A DNA stretch of 64,000 bases, taken from NCBI RefSeq assembly GCF_025118155.1, contig NW_026251398.1, positions 310,001 through 374,000 on the forward strand, read 5' to 3'. Of this stretch, positions 35,207 through 47,622 are shown piece after piece. The stretch's first letter is position 1, and the number at the start of each line of letters is the position of its first letter. The stretch is from Cokeromyces recurvatus. Lineage: Eukaryota > Mucoromycota > Mucoromycetes > Mucorales > Mucoraceae. The notes beneath the pieces are model-generated. The model was not told the DNA's origin, did not search any database, and saw only the letters and a list, made by a program, of their open reading frames with translations. The position numbers and the translations under genes are program-made.

Positions 35207-35890
35207 CTAAATTTTTCCTTGAAGCAATTCACGTACAAGTGATTTACCATAAAGACGGAAGGTGTTATAAAAGGTAACAAAATCAACCGTAGAGAACATG
35301 AAATCAAACATGCCAAAGGGTAACATAGCAGGGACCCAGCCACGAGCATATTCAAGAGCCCAAGCACGATCAGGGATACGATAATGTTGTGCGTCACCAC
35401 GAGCCAAGTGATGCATTTCACCCGGCTTATAGACGGCTTTGTCCAAATCACCAGCATAGGCAGCCCATTGCTCACCTTCTAAGATAATGAAATAATCATC
35501 CGAGATATAACGACCTGTATGGCCCTCTGTACCTACAGGTGTACCGAAAATGATGACATATTCCGTAATAGAGGCGTGTAGGATCCACATTGAACCCATA
35601 GCACCACCTGCATTATTGAAAACCCATTCCTCTTTAAGTGTGATATGACCAGGATACTCCTTTTCTAAATCCTCTGCAATATGTGTAATCATCTCGTGTG
35701 TATCTTCGCTGTATTTAGCGATATTACGTTGTGCAATCTCCTGAAGTTTATATTGATCAAAGATATACCATCTATGTTTGATTTGGTCCAAGCCAACAAA
35801 AATGGCAATAAAGAGGGTCAGTACAAAAAGAAGCTTCATAAAGCAGCTTTTACTTTTCTTCTTTGTGCAATTCTCACAGCCTTTAGCCAT
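35207..35890 (-). CDS. ERG2: C-8 sterol isomerase, ergosterol biosynthesis
   Basis: This ER enzyme moves the sterol double bond from C8 to C7 (fecosterol to episterol) and is homologous to the sigma-1 receptor. One exon of 227 residues, the usual length. Start chosen at 35890 (MAKGCENC); an upstream in-frame Met at 35917 adds only low-complexity residues. There is one N-terminal membrane segment (FVLTLFIAIFVGLD) after a Cys/Lys-rich head. Family blocks are EEWVFNNAGGAMGSMWILHA, EYVIIFGTPVGTEGHTGRY and PGEMHHLARGDAQHYRIP, then WALEYARGWVPAMLPFGM. The acidic residues of the ligand pocket (in HTGRYISDDYF and KPGEMHHL) are present. Long A and T runs lie directly upstream. Confidence 0.97.
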   Translation of the reverse strand: MAKGCENCTKKKSKSCFMKLLFVLTLFIAIFVGLDQIKHRWYIFDQYKLQEIAQRNIAKYSEDTHEMITHIAEDLEKEYPGHITLKEEWVFNNAGGAMGSMWILHASITEYVIIFGTPVGTEGHTGRYISDDYFIILEGEQWAAYAGDLDKAVYKPGEMHHLARGDAQHYRIPDRAWALEYARGWVPAMLPFGMFDFMFSTVDFVTFYNTFRLYGKSLVRELLQGKI

Positions 35891-35921
35891 TTCTTTAAAA
35901 AAAACAACAAAAAACAAAATA

Positions 35922-35953
<32 letters not shown>

Positions 35954-36171
35954 AAAAGATTTTCAAATTTTTTTTTTGTTTTTTTTTTTTTTTTTTTTTT
36001 AATTAACAATCAAAAGCGGAGTTACTGACAGCTGTATAACACCTTATTTTTTTTTTTTCATCTGCTAGTCAATCCGGTGTTATTGTTATACATGATATGG
36101 CGCAAAAAAAAAAAAAAAAGTTTTATTAAATGATGAAGCTTATTTATTATTATGTAATGACTGAATTTTTA

Positions 36172-37179
36172 TTATTCTTCTTTTTTCAATGCTGATTTTG
36201 CTGCCTTCTTTTTGTTCTTCTTCTTCTTCTTTTGTTCTTTCTGTCGTCGTTTTAATGCAGCAACCGTAATATCTTTACCCCATTCAGCGGCTTCTTCAGG
36301 TGACATTGTAGGAGTTGGTAAAACACGATGATATCGAAGTGTGCCCGTAGCTTGGTTTTTAAAAACAGACTGTTGCAATCTTTGCTTCTCTTGTTGAACC
36401 TCCCATTCATTTCCAGGTTGATATTCGAGAGATTGACTGTGTCCAGCAGGTAAAGGTACAAAGGTTAAAGCGGTCATTGTATTATTTGGATATCGATTTG
36501 GAAACAAGAGGCAGTCAAGATCGATACCTGACTCTTCACATGCCTCTCGAGTCCAATAGGTGCCATAGGTGAGATGAGAGAGACGCTTAAATTGGACGGT
36601 CACCAAGATGATCAGCAGAGTCCCTACAATGAGTTTGAAACGGGGTATAAATAAAGTAGGAAGAGTGACGGCTAGTAAACCAATTCCAAAGTAAAGGGCA
36701 CCTAGTAAATCCGATAGAGACCTTTGTTGATCTGTGGTGGGGATAAAACGAAGTCCAATAAGCCATATCCACATACCTGATAAGAAAAATATAAAATCAT
36801 CCCCAAAGAAGACTGCATTGAATTTTATCTGACGTTGTGACAGGAGAGCGGTGAGGCCAACTAAGCCAAGACAGATAAGAGTACAGGAAAGTGTCAACAT
36901 AGGCAACCAAGTATTGATAACGATATGAGAAGAATAACCGGTCAGTTGTGACCATATATGAAAACCTGTATGTTGAAAATACAATTGAATAGATGATTCT
37001 TGATGAGATTTTGTATTAGTTGGTCTTGTTTCAAGACGATCATAGACATTAGTTGAGTATTTGTACATCAATTCATGAACTTGCTTGATTTTTTTTGAAA
37101 AGGAAATAGGCTCATAGCTAACTAAGGTCTGATTTTCCACTAAGAAAAAAAATAATAATTTATATTAGTTATCTTTTGG

Positions 37180-37210
<31 letters not shown>

Positions 37211-37214
37211 GAAA

Positions 37215-37257
<43 letters not shown>

Positions 37258-38758
37258 CGTTCTACTTACGTTGTATATGGTAGGATGATTCTACAATCCA
37301 TGATGAGACATGTGTTCCTGCACTTAACATACACGTTACTTCTTGTTGTTGATCCTCTTGATAGACTGGATGACTAATTAACGTACATCTTCTTGCGTGT
37401 TCTAATCGAAATCGCTGATTAAGAGATTTCCAACTTAGCGTCGTATCCTTTGATGGCGTATTCTCTTCTGTTAATACTTTCAGTGTCCAATAATCATTTA
37501 TATCTTCGATGAGCTTATCACCATAAGCTGTTACCTCACTATGATCCCTCTTAGCTGAGAGTTGAGGTCTGTGATTGTGTGAATGTAACTTACGAGTTGA
37601 TGCTACATGTTCCAACCGAATACTGTCCATGTTATGAACATATTCAAGTGGTTGAGAACTATTCCAGAGCTGGTTCGTTTTGTGAACAGTCCAGAGGTTG
37701 TTCACATCAATATATGGGTAGAGTGTAACCTCTTGTTGTTTGGAACCCCCTTTTAAACTCTTTCTATGAGAATGAAGATAACCTCCAACTGTGCCATCAT
37801 GTCGAATAACGATTTGAGAGCCATAGGCAATAGGAGATTGCGTTAGTTCAGTTTCTGTACCTACCAAACTATGTTTAAGATGAGGACTAAGTATGAGGTC
37901 GTGGTCACCTCTGTTTGGTATTAACCAGAAATGAATCTGAAAAATAGTCAAGTAGATCAAGAAAGGTAATAGAGTTATCGTTATCACTTGAATGAATAAA
38001 TTTTGAATACTATCTTTAATCTTGTTATATTTGTTACAAAGTTGATTCCATGTGTTTAGGAGGATAGATGTCAAAAGGATAGGAATAGATAAGAGTCCTG
38101 TCCATTTAGAACTCATTGCACAACCAATCATTATACCTGTCATCATCATTTGCTTTCGAGTATAGAAACAAATAGCCAAGGCAGTAAAGAACAGCATATA
38201 ACTATCTGGTGTAACATATCTTGATTGTGTAATAATACCATTTTCAAAGACGAGCATGATGGCTGCAAATGTAGCAGTGAAACAAGAATGCCCTATATTT
38301 CGAATTGTTAAATAAGATAAAGGAATTAAAAGTGTTCCTAAAGTAGCAGAGATTTGACGTAAGATAACAATAGGAAATTCAAGAAAAGGTCTATGCAAGT
38401 AACATAAAAATAAATATAATAGTATAAAATGTATAGATCTACATAACAACACTTACTGTCCAGCATAAAGGAAAACTTCTTCTTGATGATACCCTGCCAA
38501 TCTTGCAATAAAATAGGATACTAGACTAGACAATGGTGGCATTTGTCCAATAAAAAATTGACCCTTTAAATACCAGTTTATTTGTTTAATTGTTTCCAAT
38601 TCAATCTCTGTGATATAATTTGGCACATTTAAATTGATAATACGCAGGTAAAAGGCTAAACAAGTTAAAACAAGTATCCAAACAAGATCTGTTTGTTGAT
38701 GTGAAGACTTTCTATTAATGTCTTTAATAAAACTTGTTTGTTGTTTAATAAAAAGCAT
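36172..38758 (-). CDS. divergent protein O-mannosyltransferase (PMT, GT39) homologue
   Basis: PMTs transfer mannose from dolichyl-phosphate to Ser/Thr in the ER. Three exons (38758-38457, 38390-37270 and 37139-36172) give 796 residues, typical for the family. Family features are the multi-spanning N-terminus with FENGIITQSRYVTPDSYMLF and MSSKWTGLLSIP, a MIR region (YGSQIVIRHDGTVGGYLHSH; GSKQQEVTLYPYIDVNNLW), and a C-terminal membrane block. In loop 1, where active PMTs have DE and later DVHPPLGK, this one reads NYITEIELETIKQ and GQMPPLSSL. The C-terminal HY-PF and HHYLPA motifs are not visible either. It may be an inactive or altered partner subunit (inference). The tail is Lys-rich, as in ER membrane proteins. 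Intron 2 carries poly-T and GA repeats. Confidence 0.88.
37221..37254. repeat. AG dinucleotide microsatellite in PMT intron
   Basis: About 17 AG units next to a poly-T run of about 26 fill intron 2 of the PMT homologue, just before the donor side of exon 2. Confidence 0.95.
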
Positions 38759-39682
38759 GATAAAGGGGAAAAAAAAAGAAAAGAAAAGAAAATATATGTA
38801 TATGCATACTATATACATGTGTATATAATTTTTGTTTTGTTTTTTTTTATGATATGCATTAAAGATATGTGTCAGTAAAAACTACAATAGTTTAAATAGT
38901 AAATAAACTTGACATGACTAGAGTTATTTCTAGATATAATTGTAGATCTTTAATCTCTAATATACGATACGAAAAAAAAAGGGGGAGAGGGGCTCAAAAG
39001 TTATAAAAGACAAGTAGATTTAACTAGTTCATAAAATAAGTCTTTTGAGAATAACTTTGCATAATAAAAAAAGGAACTATAAAGCAAAACTAGTTTTACG
39101 CCAAAAGCTAAAAGTAGGCTTAGAATGAATGACAGCGATAATGGTTAATACCATAAGATACATTTATTATACTCTTTGAGCAGATTCATACAAATATTGA
39201 TTATTTGACAAAAGAAAACATGACCTTCTTGGTTTGTTACGGTTATTCTTTAATAAACTCTAAAGAATTAAATGGCTCCTATTCCATATTAAAGAAACAG
39301 TGTTACAGTAAAGCTACAAGAGGAAGATAATAATAGTAATGTATGTATGTATATTTATATATGCATATACATTTCTATTCCTTTTTTTTTCTTATTTATA
39401 ATAGGAAAAAGCCTCTTCATCATCATTATTAAAATTATTATCATCGCTCTTACTACTAGTTTCTACCTTATTGATAGAGTTAACCATTACAACAATTGAT
39501 CTTGTCAAATACTATGCAAAAAAAATATAAATACACATATACAATAATATTATATACAAGAACAATGTAAGTATGCAATAAAATATTACAAATATATACA
39601 TGTATATTTATATATTAATTTTGCACTTTTATATACGAGTTTTAAGAGTAAATAAGTGTTTTATGTAGAAAGGGCTATTAGT

Positions 39683-39759
<77 letters not shown>

Positions 39760-39904
39760 TTCAACAAGGATATAGTTCTTTTTTTTTAAGAGGCTGAATA
39801 ATAAACTGGGTTTTTATATAATTGCTTCTTAGCCTTATCAAAAGCTTCATTTTAATGGCCTTTTATTTGATAATATTTATGTACTTTTTATTATTATTAT
39901 TATA
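38759..39904. other. intergenic with 67-T run
   Basis: No supported gene. A poly-T run covers 39690-39756, the longest in the window. A small open stretch of Asp/Ser character (39410-39510) has no start or splice support. Confidence 0.5.
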
Positions 39905-40816
39905 TCAACTAAAATAAATATAGCCTAAAATAAGTGTGCCCGCTCCAGTAATTGTGCCTATCATGTATTGTAAAATCTGTAACTTGACTCCCTCCATTTG
40001 CTTTTTCAGTGCTAGTATTTCCATTTCAATTTTATCATTTGTTTGTTGTAATCGACTATGCTGTTCTACTGTTTCATCACGAACACGCCCTTTATCCAGG
40101 TTTAAATCTAAGCGAACACCTGCATGACTACGAACTATTTCTTCACGTAGTGTCTTTTTTAATTTTTCAATCTCTATCTTTAAACGTTCATTTGCTGATT
40201 TAACTTCTTCAACATCACGTCTTTCTGTTTGTTGAACCTCTTGTTTTAATTTACCAAAATCTTCTTTATAACGAGAAATGGTCTAAATATCAAGCTACAT
40301 ATGAGATATATGTTCTTTATTCTCGAGAAGTATAATTTTACAAAGTATACCTTCTCTTGTTCTGCTCTACTGACAAGATCGCTGGTGACATTAAAAGTAC
40401 TAGAAAAATCAAATTTCTAATAATATTAGAGAGCGGATTATACATGTATATATTTTCTTTTCCAACTTTATATTACCTTTCATCAACTACATCATCCAAG
40501 GCATGAATAATTGTTCTAGCCTGACTATTTGAAAACCCTTCCTTTTCAAGCAATCGAGCAAACCTTTCAGCATCAAAATAGGGTATATTTAGCCTCTGTC
40601 CTGTTTTTATATTAGCAGCTCTTGTCCTTAGCCATCGTGTAGATGATTGCTGTGTAGTATATAATCGTTGATAATCTAATATAATAAAATTTAATTTTAC
40701 ATGGAGGTTCAAGGATTTATTTTTGTTTTTATTTATTCATTTATTTATTTTATTTTTTTAACTTGCTTACTTTTAATTAACTTGAAGACATGATCCTTAC
40801 ATTGAAAGTAATTCAT
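39905..40816 (-). CDS. DUF1640 / MCUR1-like mitochondrial coiled-coil protein
   Basis: Related to MCUR1/CCDC90 and yeast Fmp32, inner-membrane proteins linked to calcium uniporter regulation and respiratory assembly. It starts MNYFQCKDHVFKLIK at 40816. After an intron comes the diagnostic head PYFDAERFARLLEKEGFSNS and ARTIIHALDDVVDE. Two more introns follow, then a long coiled coil (KLKQEVQQTERRDVEEVKSA; RSHAGVRLDLNLDKGRVRDE) and a single C-terminal membrane segment (ILQYMIGTITGAGTLILGYI) ending at a TGA at 39905. This gives four exons and roughly 225 residues. The RLDLNLDKGR block is characteristic of DUF1640. The basic N-terminus fits mitochondrial import. Exact borders of the small exon around 40350-40430 are less certain than the rest. 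Confidence 0.88.
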
Positions 40817-41296
40817 TATAAAAAAAAATAAGATTATAGTTCTTTTTATTTTTATTTTTTCCTTTTTAGCCTTATTTTACGTCATCTTCCCCTCTTTATT
40901 TTTTATTTTAATACACTACATTTTCGGTCTCAGGTCTGGTTATTATAACGTTTCGATAGTTCATGCTTATTTTATTTAACAAAGTATTAAAATAAAAAGA
41001 GATTGCATTAGTTTCATATCAAGTATAATTGCAAACATATGTTTTATTTCTTGCATATTTAGAGTCGCTATTGCATGCAAAGTATCCTATTCTTCTCTAC
41101 CGCTTTTTTCTTTCTTTCTTTCACACACACACACACGCACTCTCTCTCTCTCTTCTCTTGCTTTCTTTTAGCTTATTGCTATATCATACATTTAGAACGA
41201 CTTTCTCTCTTCTTCTTCTTCTTCTTCTTTTCCTTTTTTTTGTCTTCAAAGGAAATATCTAAAACCGTTGTTTTGTAATAAATTGTTTCTTGAATG

Positions 41297-41626
41297 TTAT
41301 TGCTTCTTTGCTAATCGTCTCTCATTCAATGTTTCAGGACTTAATACCGAAAAGTCATCATCACGACCACTGTATAAAGCGTAATAACTATCTTTATATA
41401 TTTTAGGATCTAATGTTATATCTGGACTGTTTTCACGAGTTCTTGCTGTTGTAACTGCACAGCTACAAAATAAATTATCATGTGTTATTACTGAAAAATA
41501 TGCACAGGAACTATCATCTTCTTGAACTGTTGTTGTTGTTGTTGTTGTCTTGTTACAGCTAGAAGTTTTATGTAAAGTGCTTTTGTTGCTTTTTTCATAA
41601 TGAATAGTTTGTGGGTTTTTATCCAT
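41297..41626 (-). CDS. small orphan protein
   Basis: An open frame of 109 codons, MDKNPQTIHYEKSNKSTLHK to LSPETLNERRLAKKQ. It has a Thr run (seven in a row), several Cys, and a well-mixed acidic C-terminal third (DPKIYKDSYYALYSGRDDDF) that looks coded rather than random. No signal peptide, membrane segment or known domain. It could be one exon of a larger gene or a false positive. A T-rich poly-pyrimidine stretch follows its stop. Confidence 0.45.
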   Translation of the reverse strand: MDKNPQTIHYEKSNKSTLHKTSSCNKTTTTTTTVQEDDSSCAYFSVITHDNLFCSCAVTTARTRENSPDITLDPKIYKDSYYALYSGRDDDFSVLSPETLNERRLAKKQ

Positions 41627-43274
41627 CCTGCTGTAATATTTATTTATTTATTTTTTTGATAAAAATTTGCTATATTCACTTTGATAAAAAAAAAAAAAAA
41701 AAAAAAAAAAGAACCTATAAGAATATAAATATTATGTACGTGCATATAGATATTTATTTATAGTTTTTATTCGTGTAATTTGTATATACACATATCTATA
41801 AATGTATACATATTTATATGTGAGTGAGTGTACATATTAATCTATATATTGAGAATAGATAGTATTTTCATTTTTTATTTTTTCCCCCAATCAATTTGTG
41901 TATATGTAAATATCTCAGTGTATATACTACTACTACTACTACTACTACTACTACCACTACTATTATTATTTTACATGTTTAATTTGGTTGATCTATGTGA
42001 GCATAAAGTGTCTAAATGATACTAATTGAATCTCCCAGGTCAGTTCTACAAAATGATGATAATAAAAGGAAAGAAAAATAAAGAGAGGGGGGGGAGATAA
42101 AGTGAGGGAAGAGGTGAAAAAAATAAAAATAAAATAAATTTAATAATATGGAGAAACTGAAGAATGAAGCACTAGCTCCATGTTCGTTGTCAAATAACGA
42201 ATCATCACAACCAGCTTAGAACCAGAATTTACAATAGAAGAGGAGAGCTTATTATGGTATATAACCTGATTTGTGGAGAATACTGAATATTTCAGGCTAA
42301 CGGATAAGCTCATGTGAAGCCATATAACGTGAGAGAAACGAGTACGGTTTAACAGGTAACTAGTTTAATAGAAAGGAGATTGGATCAGTAACTACGAGAG
42401 GAAGATACAAAGGATGATGCTTGTGTAGATAACTAACTGGATGAGATATAGTAACTAATATTCGGAAGGATACTAAATACATGCTCAGTATTTACTACCT
42501 AGTAGCTTCCCAAGACGCCAACAGAGGACACAAATTCGATTGACAAAATGACATGGACACCCAAAGGATGCGATCTATATTCTAATAGGGACGACATACA
42601 TTCAATAATTTAGTATTAGGAGCAGTACAATAATTATTAAGATTGACTATGATGGTATGGATTATGTTCAATAAAATAAAAGAAATAAAAAAGAAAACGA
42701 AGAGAGAAAGAAGACGAAAGAGAAGTATAGTTTGAGACTGTCTATTCAATGTAAGAATTAAACGATAAGGATACTATTGCATTTAAATAACTGCTTATAT
42801 TTTATACGAATGAATCTTGAATCAAAGGATTAAACATAACTATAAAAGAATATGTGCCATAAAACTGTGTTAGTATTCAAAGAATATGTGTCTTGTTGAT
42901 TCAAGATACTGATATTGATCTATATGGATTATCTATTGGATGTTATAATAATCTGATTCGAGTTTTAAATTGTTTGATCTGAGTATAGGTTCCTTGTGTC
43001 TATTTTATTGGATCAAAGGCGACCTGAATTCTTTATCAAGGTTATAAAAATAAACATTTAGAACTGATACAATGTCTTATTTAAACATAAATAGCATGTC
43101 ATAAAAGAAAACGAATGATAATAGTCAAAAGGGAATATTAAAATGTACAGTTAAAAAAGCATTTTATAACTTGAAGAATATAAGATTAGGAATTAGGGTA
43201 TAAATAATTAAATATTAAATTGAAATACGCTTCTGTAAAAAGAACAAATAAAATAAAATAAAATAAACAGCTTG
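41627..43274. other. intergenic, AT-rich
   Basis: No gene seen. It contains an A-run of about 26 (41685-41710), a TAC trinucleotide run (41924-41955), and purine-rich sequence around 42060-42110. No tRNA-like structure was recognised. Confidence 0.55.
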
Positions 43275-44984
43275 TTACTTTTGATAATAAAACCATGACT
43301 TAATTCTTTCTCGATAACTCATCTTTTGCTTTTCGTCACTTATATTCGTCGTCGTTTTAATAAGCTTATTATTACTTTTTGATTGCTTCTCTAAATCTAT
43401 TTCATCATCGTGATTTGAAGAGGAGGATGAAGGTGTTTGCTCTGTATCTCTTCTTATAAAGGTCAGCCAAGGGATATGTTTTTTATATTTTTCATAGTCT
43501 TGCTTTATATCACTTGCTGTTGTTACATCTTCTTTTGTTATTATTTTCTTATCCTGTTTTGGTTCTGTCATAGGTATTATTATAGATGATCCTGACGCCT
43601 CCATAGATCGGATACCTTCATTAGATGAGCAACTCTGACTATCTTGTTCTGGATGTACAACATGATGTGTGTAATATTCGTGTCGTGTTGGTGGTGGTGT
43701 TGGAAAATACTTGTAGTATGCATTCGCCACTGCAAAGACAGCATAGATAACTAATCCTAAGCCCAAGATAACCATAAAGAACTTACCCCCACTGTTATTA
43801 GCTAATTTACTAATTGCAGCTGCTACCATATTCTTATCACCCGATTCATTAGATTCTGCTAATGAATCCCAAAAGAAACCTGAGACAGTACCAAAGAGTG
43901 CTGCACGACCTCCAAATCCAATACGACCAAAGAGATGTACAATACGGGCTTCCCATGGACGAGCTCCGGGTTCACTTGTCTTGAGGTCCCTAATAAAATT
44001 ACCACTAATAGCATTCACCATTTGTGTTATAAAGGCAATAAGAAATGCAACACCCAAGAGACCAATACCTGCTTTACCAATCGTGTTATTGGTCCAGCTA
44101 GCGGGAAATGTACTACTGGAAGCAGATTTTTGTTGCTCTTCATTTGTTTGAAAGATCATATGGATAACATAGTATCCATAAGCTGTGTAAACACAGCCGC
44201 TGACAAAAGGAGAAAGTCGATATCGAAAGAAATTCTTTTTAGCACTAAAAGAAGCATCACTGCCTTGACCTGTGATTGCTTCCCAAAATCTACATATAGC
44301 AAGAACATCAAAATTAATTATATAATTTTTTTTTAAGTATATACATATATGTATATATAAATATATATAACATACCTCCAAATAATATATAGAATAAGAC
44401 CAACAGCCATAACAATTAAAATAGATCTACCAATTGAAGGAATACCACCTAATAACAAGAATGCTCCCTTTGTAAAAAAAAAAAAAAAAAAAATACATAA
44501 ATACATATTATATATTGATATGTGTAATATCTGCTCTTACCTGAGGTGATTCATTTCCTTGACTACCATTTGGGGTCCAAGCGCCTGTCACATTTGTAAT
44601 CGTCAATACACCAATACATCCATACACAACTCCTTTTGCGATAAACCCAATTCTGCCAATCCATTTCAATGTGGTTTGATATTTCTTACGTACTCCGCCC
44701 TGATAAAACTTTAGATCCTTGTCAGCAATAATTCTACCTGTCTCAAGAGCTGCTGGGGCAGAGATATTAGAACCTGGATCTATAAAAGAGGGCAATGGTG
44801 TTTCACTCTGTTTTTGTGAATGGTGACATAGAGATCGAAAGCTATGTCTTCTTCGCTGTGTCCCAAGAGCTTTATCACCGGGTATAGACTGCGGTATTTC
44901 ATGATCTAATGATGGGGATGGTAAAGTTATGTTGGATTCATTATGTTTTTTCGGTTGAAATAGTCTCATTAAACGTTTGATCAT
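43275..44984 (-). CDS. DUF1206 multi-spanning membrane protein
   Basis: Function unknown; DUF1206 is a repeated membrane domain best known from bacteria. Three exons (44984-44541, 44467-44376 and 44289-43275) give 516 residues. After a Ser/Arg-rich cytosolic head come three related modules, each starting with a Gly-rich helix: WIGRIGFIAKGVVYGCIGVL, RLSPFVSGCVYTAYGYYVIH and HLFGRIGFGGRAALFGTVSG. Each ends in a Leu/Gly helix (GAFLLLGGIPSIGR with ILIVMAVGLILYIIWR; IGLLGVAFLIAFITQMVNAI; FFMVILGLGLVIYAVFAVAN). That gives about six membrane segments. The last 140 residues are hydrophilic and Ser/Lys-rich. The triplicated pattern matches DUF1206. Location in the cell cannot be told. Confidence 0.88.
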
Positions 44985-45558
44985 TATTCATATAACCAGA
45001 AAAGAAATGATAAACGATGAATTCTTCCATATACGGATATCATTGAAAAAAAAAAACTACAATAATAATGGCCGTCACTATGACGTTATGCAAACAAGCT
45101 TTAAATTTTTCTTCGTAGAAGCTTCAACTCATACACACATTAGGTTTATGATGTGTATTATATAAAATATTATAAGATACCTCATCTATTAATAATTTCG
45201 ATAGATATACTTCCATAGTCTACCCAATTGGTAGATATTTAGCTGTTTAGTGTAATATGTAGTAATATTCTATAAATATTTTTTTATTATGTAATCAGCA
45301 GCATTTTATTTTATTTTTTATATTAATTTTTTTTTTCTTATTATTATACTTTCTCTTTTATCAGATTTATGCAATAAACAAGACTTGTGAAATTTAACAA
45401 AGCGAAAGCAGGTAACTGAACTTTTTTCGATCATGTAATTTGATTGGATAAAATTTATCCCCAATTAAACTCGACAAAATAATTTACGTGAAAAAAAAAA
45501 AAAAAAAAAAACTTTCACATTTATTTATTTCATTTTTTTTTTTAATAATAATAATAAA
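44985..45558. promoter_or_regulatory. divergent intergenic region of DUF1206 gene and TSC13
   Basis: 574 bp between two divergent starts. It holds an A-run of about 22 (45489-45510) and a TAATAATAATAA stretch directly before the TSC13 ATG. No specific site is assigned. Confidence 0.45.
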
Positions 45559-46630
45559 ATGAAGGTAACGATTGCTTCGCGTAATCCGAAATCGAGCAAG
45601 TTCCCTATTACGTTAGAGCTTCCTGGAACAGCTGCTACACTTCATGCTACTGATATTAATAAAGCATTAGCTGCTAAATTCCCCGTTTATTATCCTGAAC
45701 GTCAACGTTTGACGACTAGTGACAAAAAGCCTCTGGAGACTGACAAGACACTTCAAGAACTAGGCATCGATGAAACAACAACTATTTATTTCAAAGATTT
45801 AGGACCTCAAATTGGCTGGCGTACTGTCTTTTTAATTGAGTATGCAGGTCCACTCTTTATTCATCCCATCTTTTATTACTGTTCTAAATGGATCTACGGT
45901 AATGCCGTCCACCATTCAGACATGCAGAAATGGACTTATTATTTAGTTTTGGCTCATTTTTTGAAACGTGAATTGGAAACATTATGGGTACATCGATTCT
46001 CACACGGTACTATGCCCTTCCGTAACGTTTTTAAGAACTCGGCTCATTATTGGTTGTTGTCAGGGGTTAATTTGGCCTTTTGGGTTTATGGACCTTGGTT
46101 TGGTCAAGGAAAGAATTTGGCTATTCGTAATGATGTTTGGTTATTTGGATGCGTTGCTGTTTGGGCTGTAAGTTTGAATTAAGATATTATACACATCTAT
46201 TTTTTTTTTCATTTACTGATTTATCTTTTTTTCTTTTTTGGGGTTGGAGGATAGTGGGCTGAAATTTCGAATTTGATCACACATATTACTCTTCGTAACT
46301 TGCGTCCTCCAGGAACTCGTGTTCGTGCTATTCCTTATGGTTATGGCTTTGATCTTGTTTCTTGCCCCAACTATTTCTTTGAATTTGTTGCTTGGACTGC
46401 TATTTGTTTTCTTACAACAAGCTGGAGTGGTAAAATAAATACCCAAAAAAAAAGAGTTTTTTATTTAACTGACCATTTTTTATTTTATTTTTTTTTTTTT
46501 AGCATTTTTGTTTAATATTGTTGCTACTGGTCAAATGTATGTTTGGGCTATTAAAAAGCACAAGAATTATAGAAAAGAATTTAAGGAATATCCTCGTAAC
46601 AGAAAAGCCATGTTTCCCTTTATTGCATAA
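45559..46630 (+). CDS. TSC13: very-long-chain enoyl-CoA reductase
   Basis: This catalyses the last step of each fatty-acid elongation cycle in the ER, reducing trans-2-enoyl-CoA with NADPH. Three exons (45559-46167, 46255-46429 and 46503-46630) give 303 residues. The N-terminal 90 residues are ubiquitin-like (KPLETDKTLQELGIDETTTI), as in TECR/Tsc13. The steroid-5-alpha-reductase-type membrane domain follows: LKRELETLWVHRFSHGTMPF, NVFKNSAHYWLLSGVNLAFW, RAIPYGYGFDLVSCPNYFFE, and the end KKHKNYRKEFKEYPRNRKAM. The conserved Tyr of CPNYFFE is present. Its stop lies 54 bp from that of the convergent carnitine acetyltransferase gene. Confidence 0.96.
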
Positions 46631-46684
46631 AAAAAAAATACATATTTATTATATAATTTATTGAAAAAAAAAATAAAATAAAAT

Positions 46685-47552
46685 TTATTTTTTGATAAGA
46701 TATCGTTCTGCTACATCACCAAACTCATCTAGGACGTCGCGAACTGATTTTCTAAAGGTAGCTGATTCTGTATCAGTACATTCCTTCCAAGAAGAGATGG
46801 ACATACGGATATGGTCTTTACCGATAGCGTAATTTGTACCATAACCTTCAGGTACTACAGCACCAAAACCACCCCAAGCAAAGTTACCAGGAGATGTGTT
46901 AGAGGTAGATAATAGCCAATACTGAGAGCCCCAATAAGAGGGGTCCTCAAAGATAGCTGCATCCTCTGAAGCAGTTTCATCAGGTGTCATTTGACAACGG
47001 AGACCTAACAAATGACGATCCACACCCTGTCCATTCGTTGCTGCCTTCATATATTCCAAATGACATCCAATCGCTTTCTTTAAATAGTCCAACTTTTCAG
47101 TCATCTAATCATATCAACGACATGAATATATATACGTTTGAATTTATTCATGTGTATGGATTTTTACCTTGATATCTTTGTCTTCCCATTTTTCTGTAAA
47201 CGTGACTGACTCAACTGAACATGAACGTACTGTTTCAGTACGACCTGCTAAATACTTTCGAGTTGATGCAGACTCATACGTTGGACATGGTTTACGATAG
47301 AGACGATAATAGGCTAATTGATAAGCCATTTGAAGCCATCCATCAGGACTGACGCTTGCTTGTTTCATCAAATTAGATCCATAATCATAATAATGTAACA
47401 GAACACTATCTAGATTAGCAATAAGCTTGGAAGCATTTTGTTCAGCTGTACTAATGCTCTCAGCTAACTTGGTAGATACCTGCCATGCTAACAACTGCGG
47501 CTTCTTTAAATTTTCAACTCTAGGAATAGACGTTGTGTTCTCGATAGATTCA

Positions 47553-47622
<70 letters not shown>

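Noticed and set aside
35890..35917. Upstream ERG2 start
   Set aside because: It adds nine low-complexity residues from a T-rich run; the family N-terminus fits the Met at 35890.
41440..41500. Intron inside the small orphan gene
   Set aside because: The candidate GTAATA to TTGTAG segment is only about 29 bp; the frame stays open without removing it.
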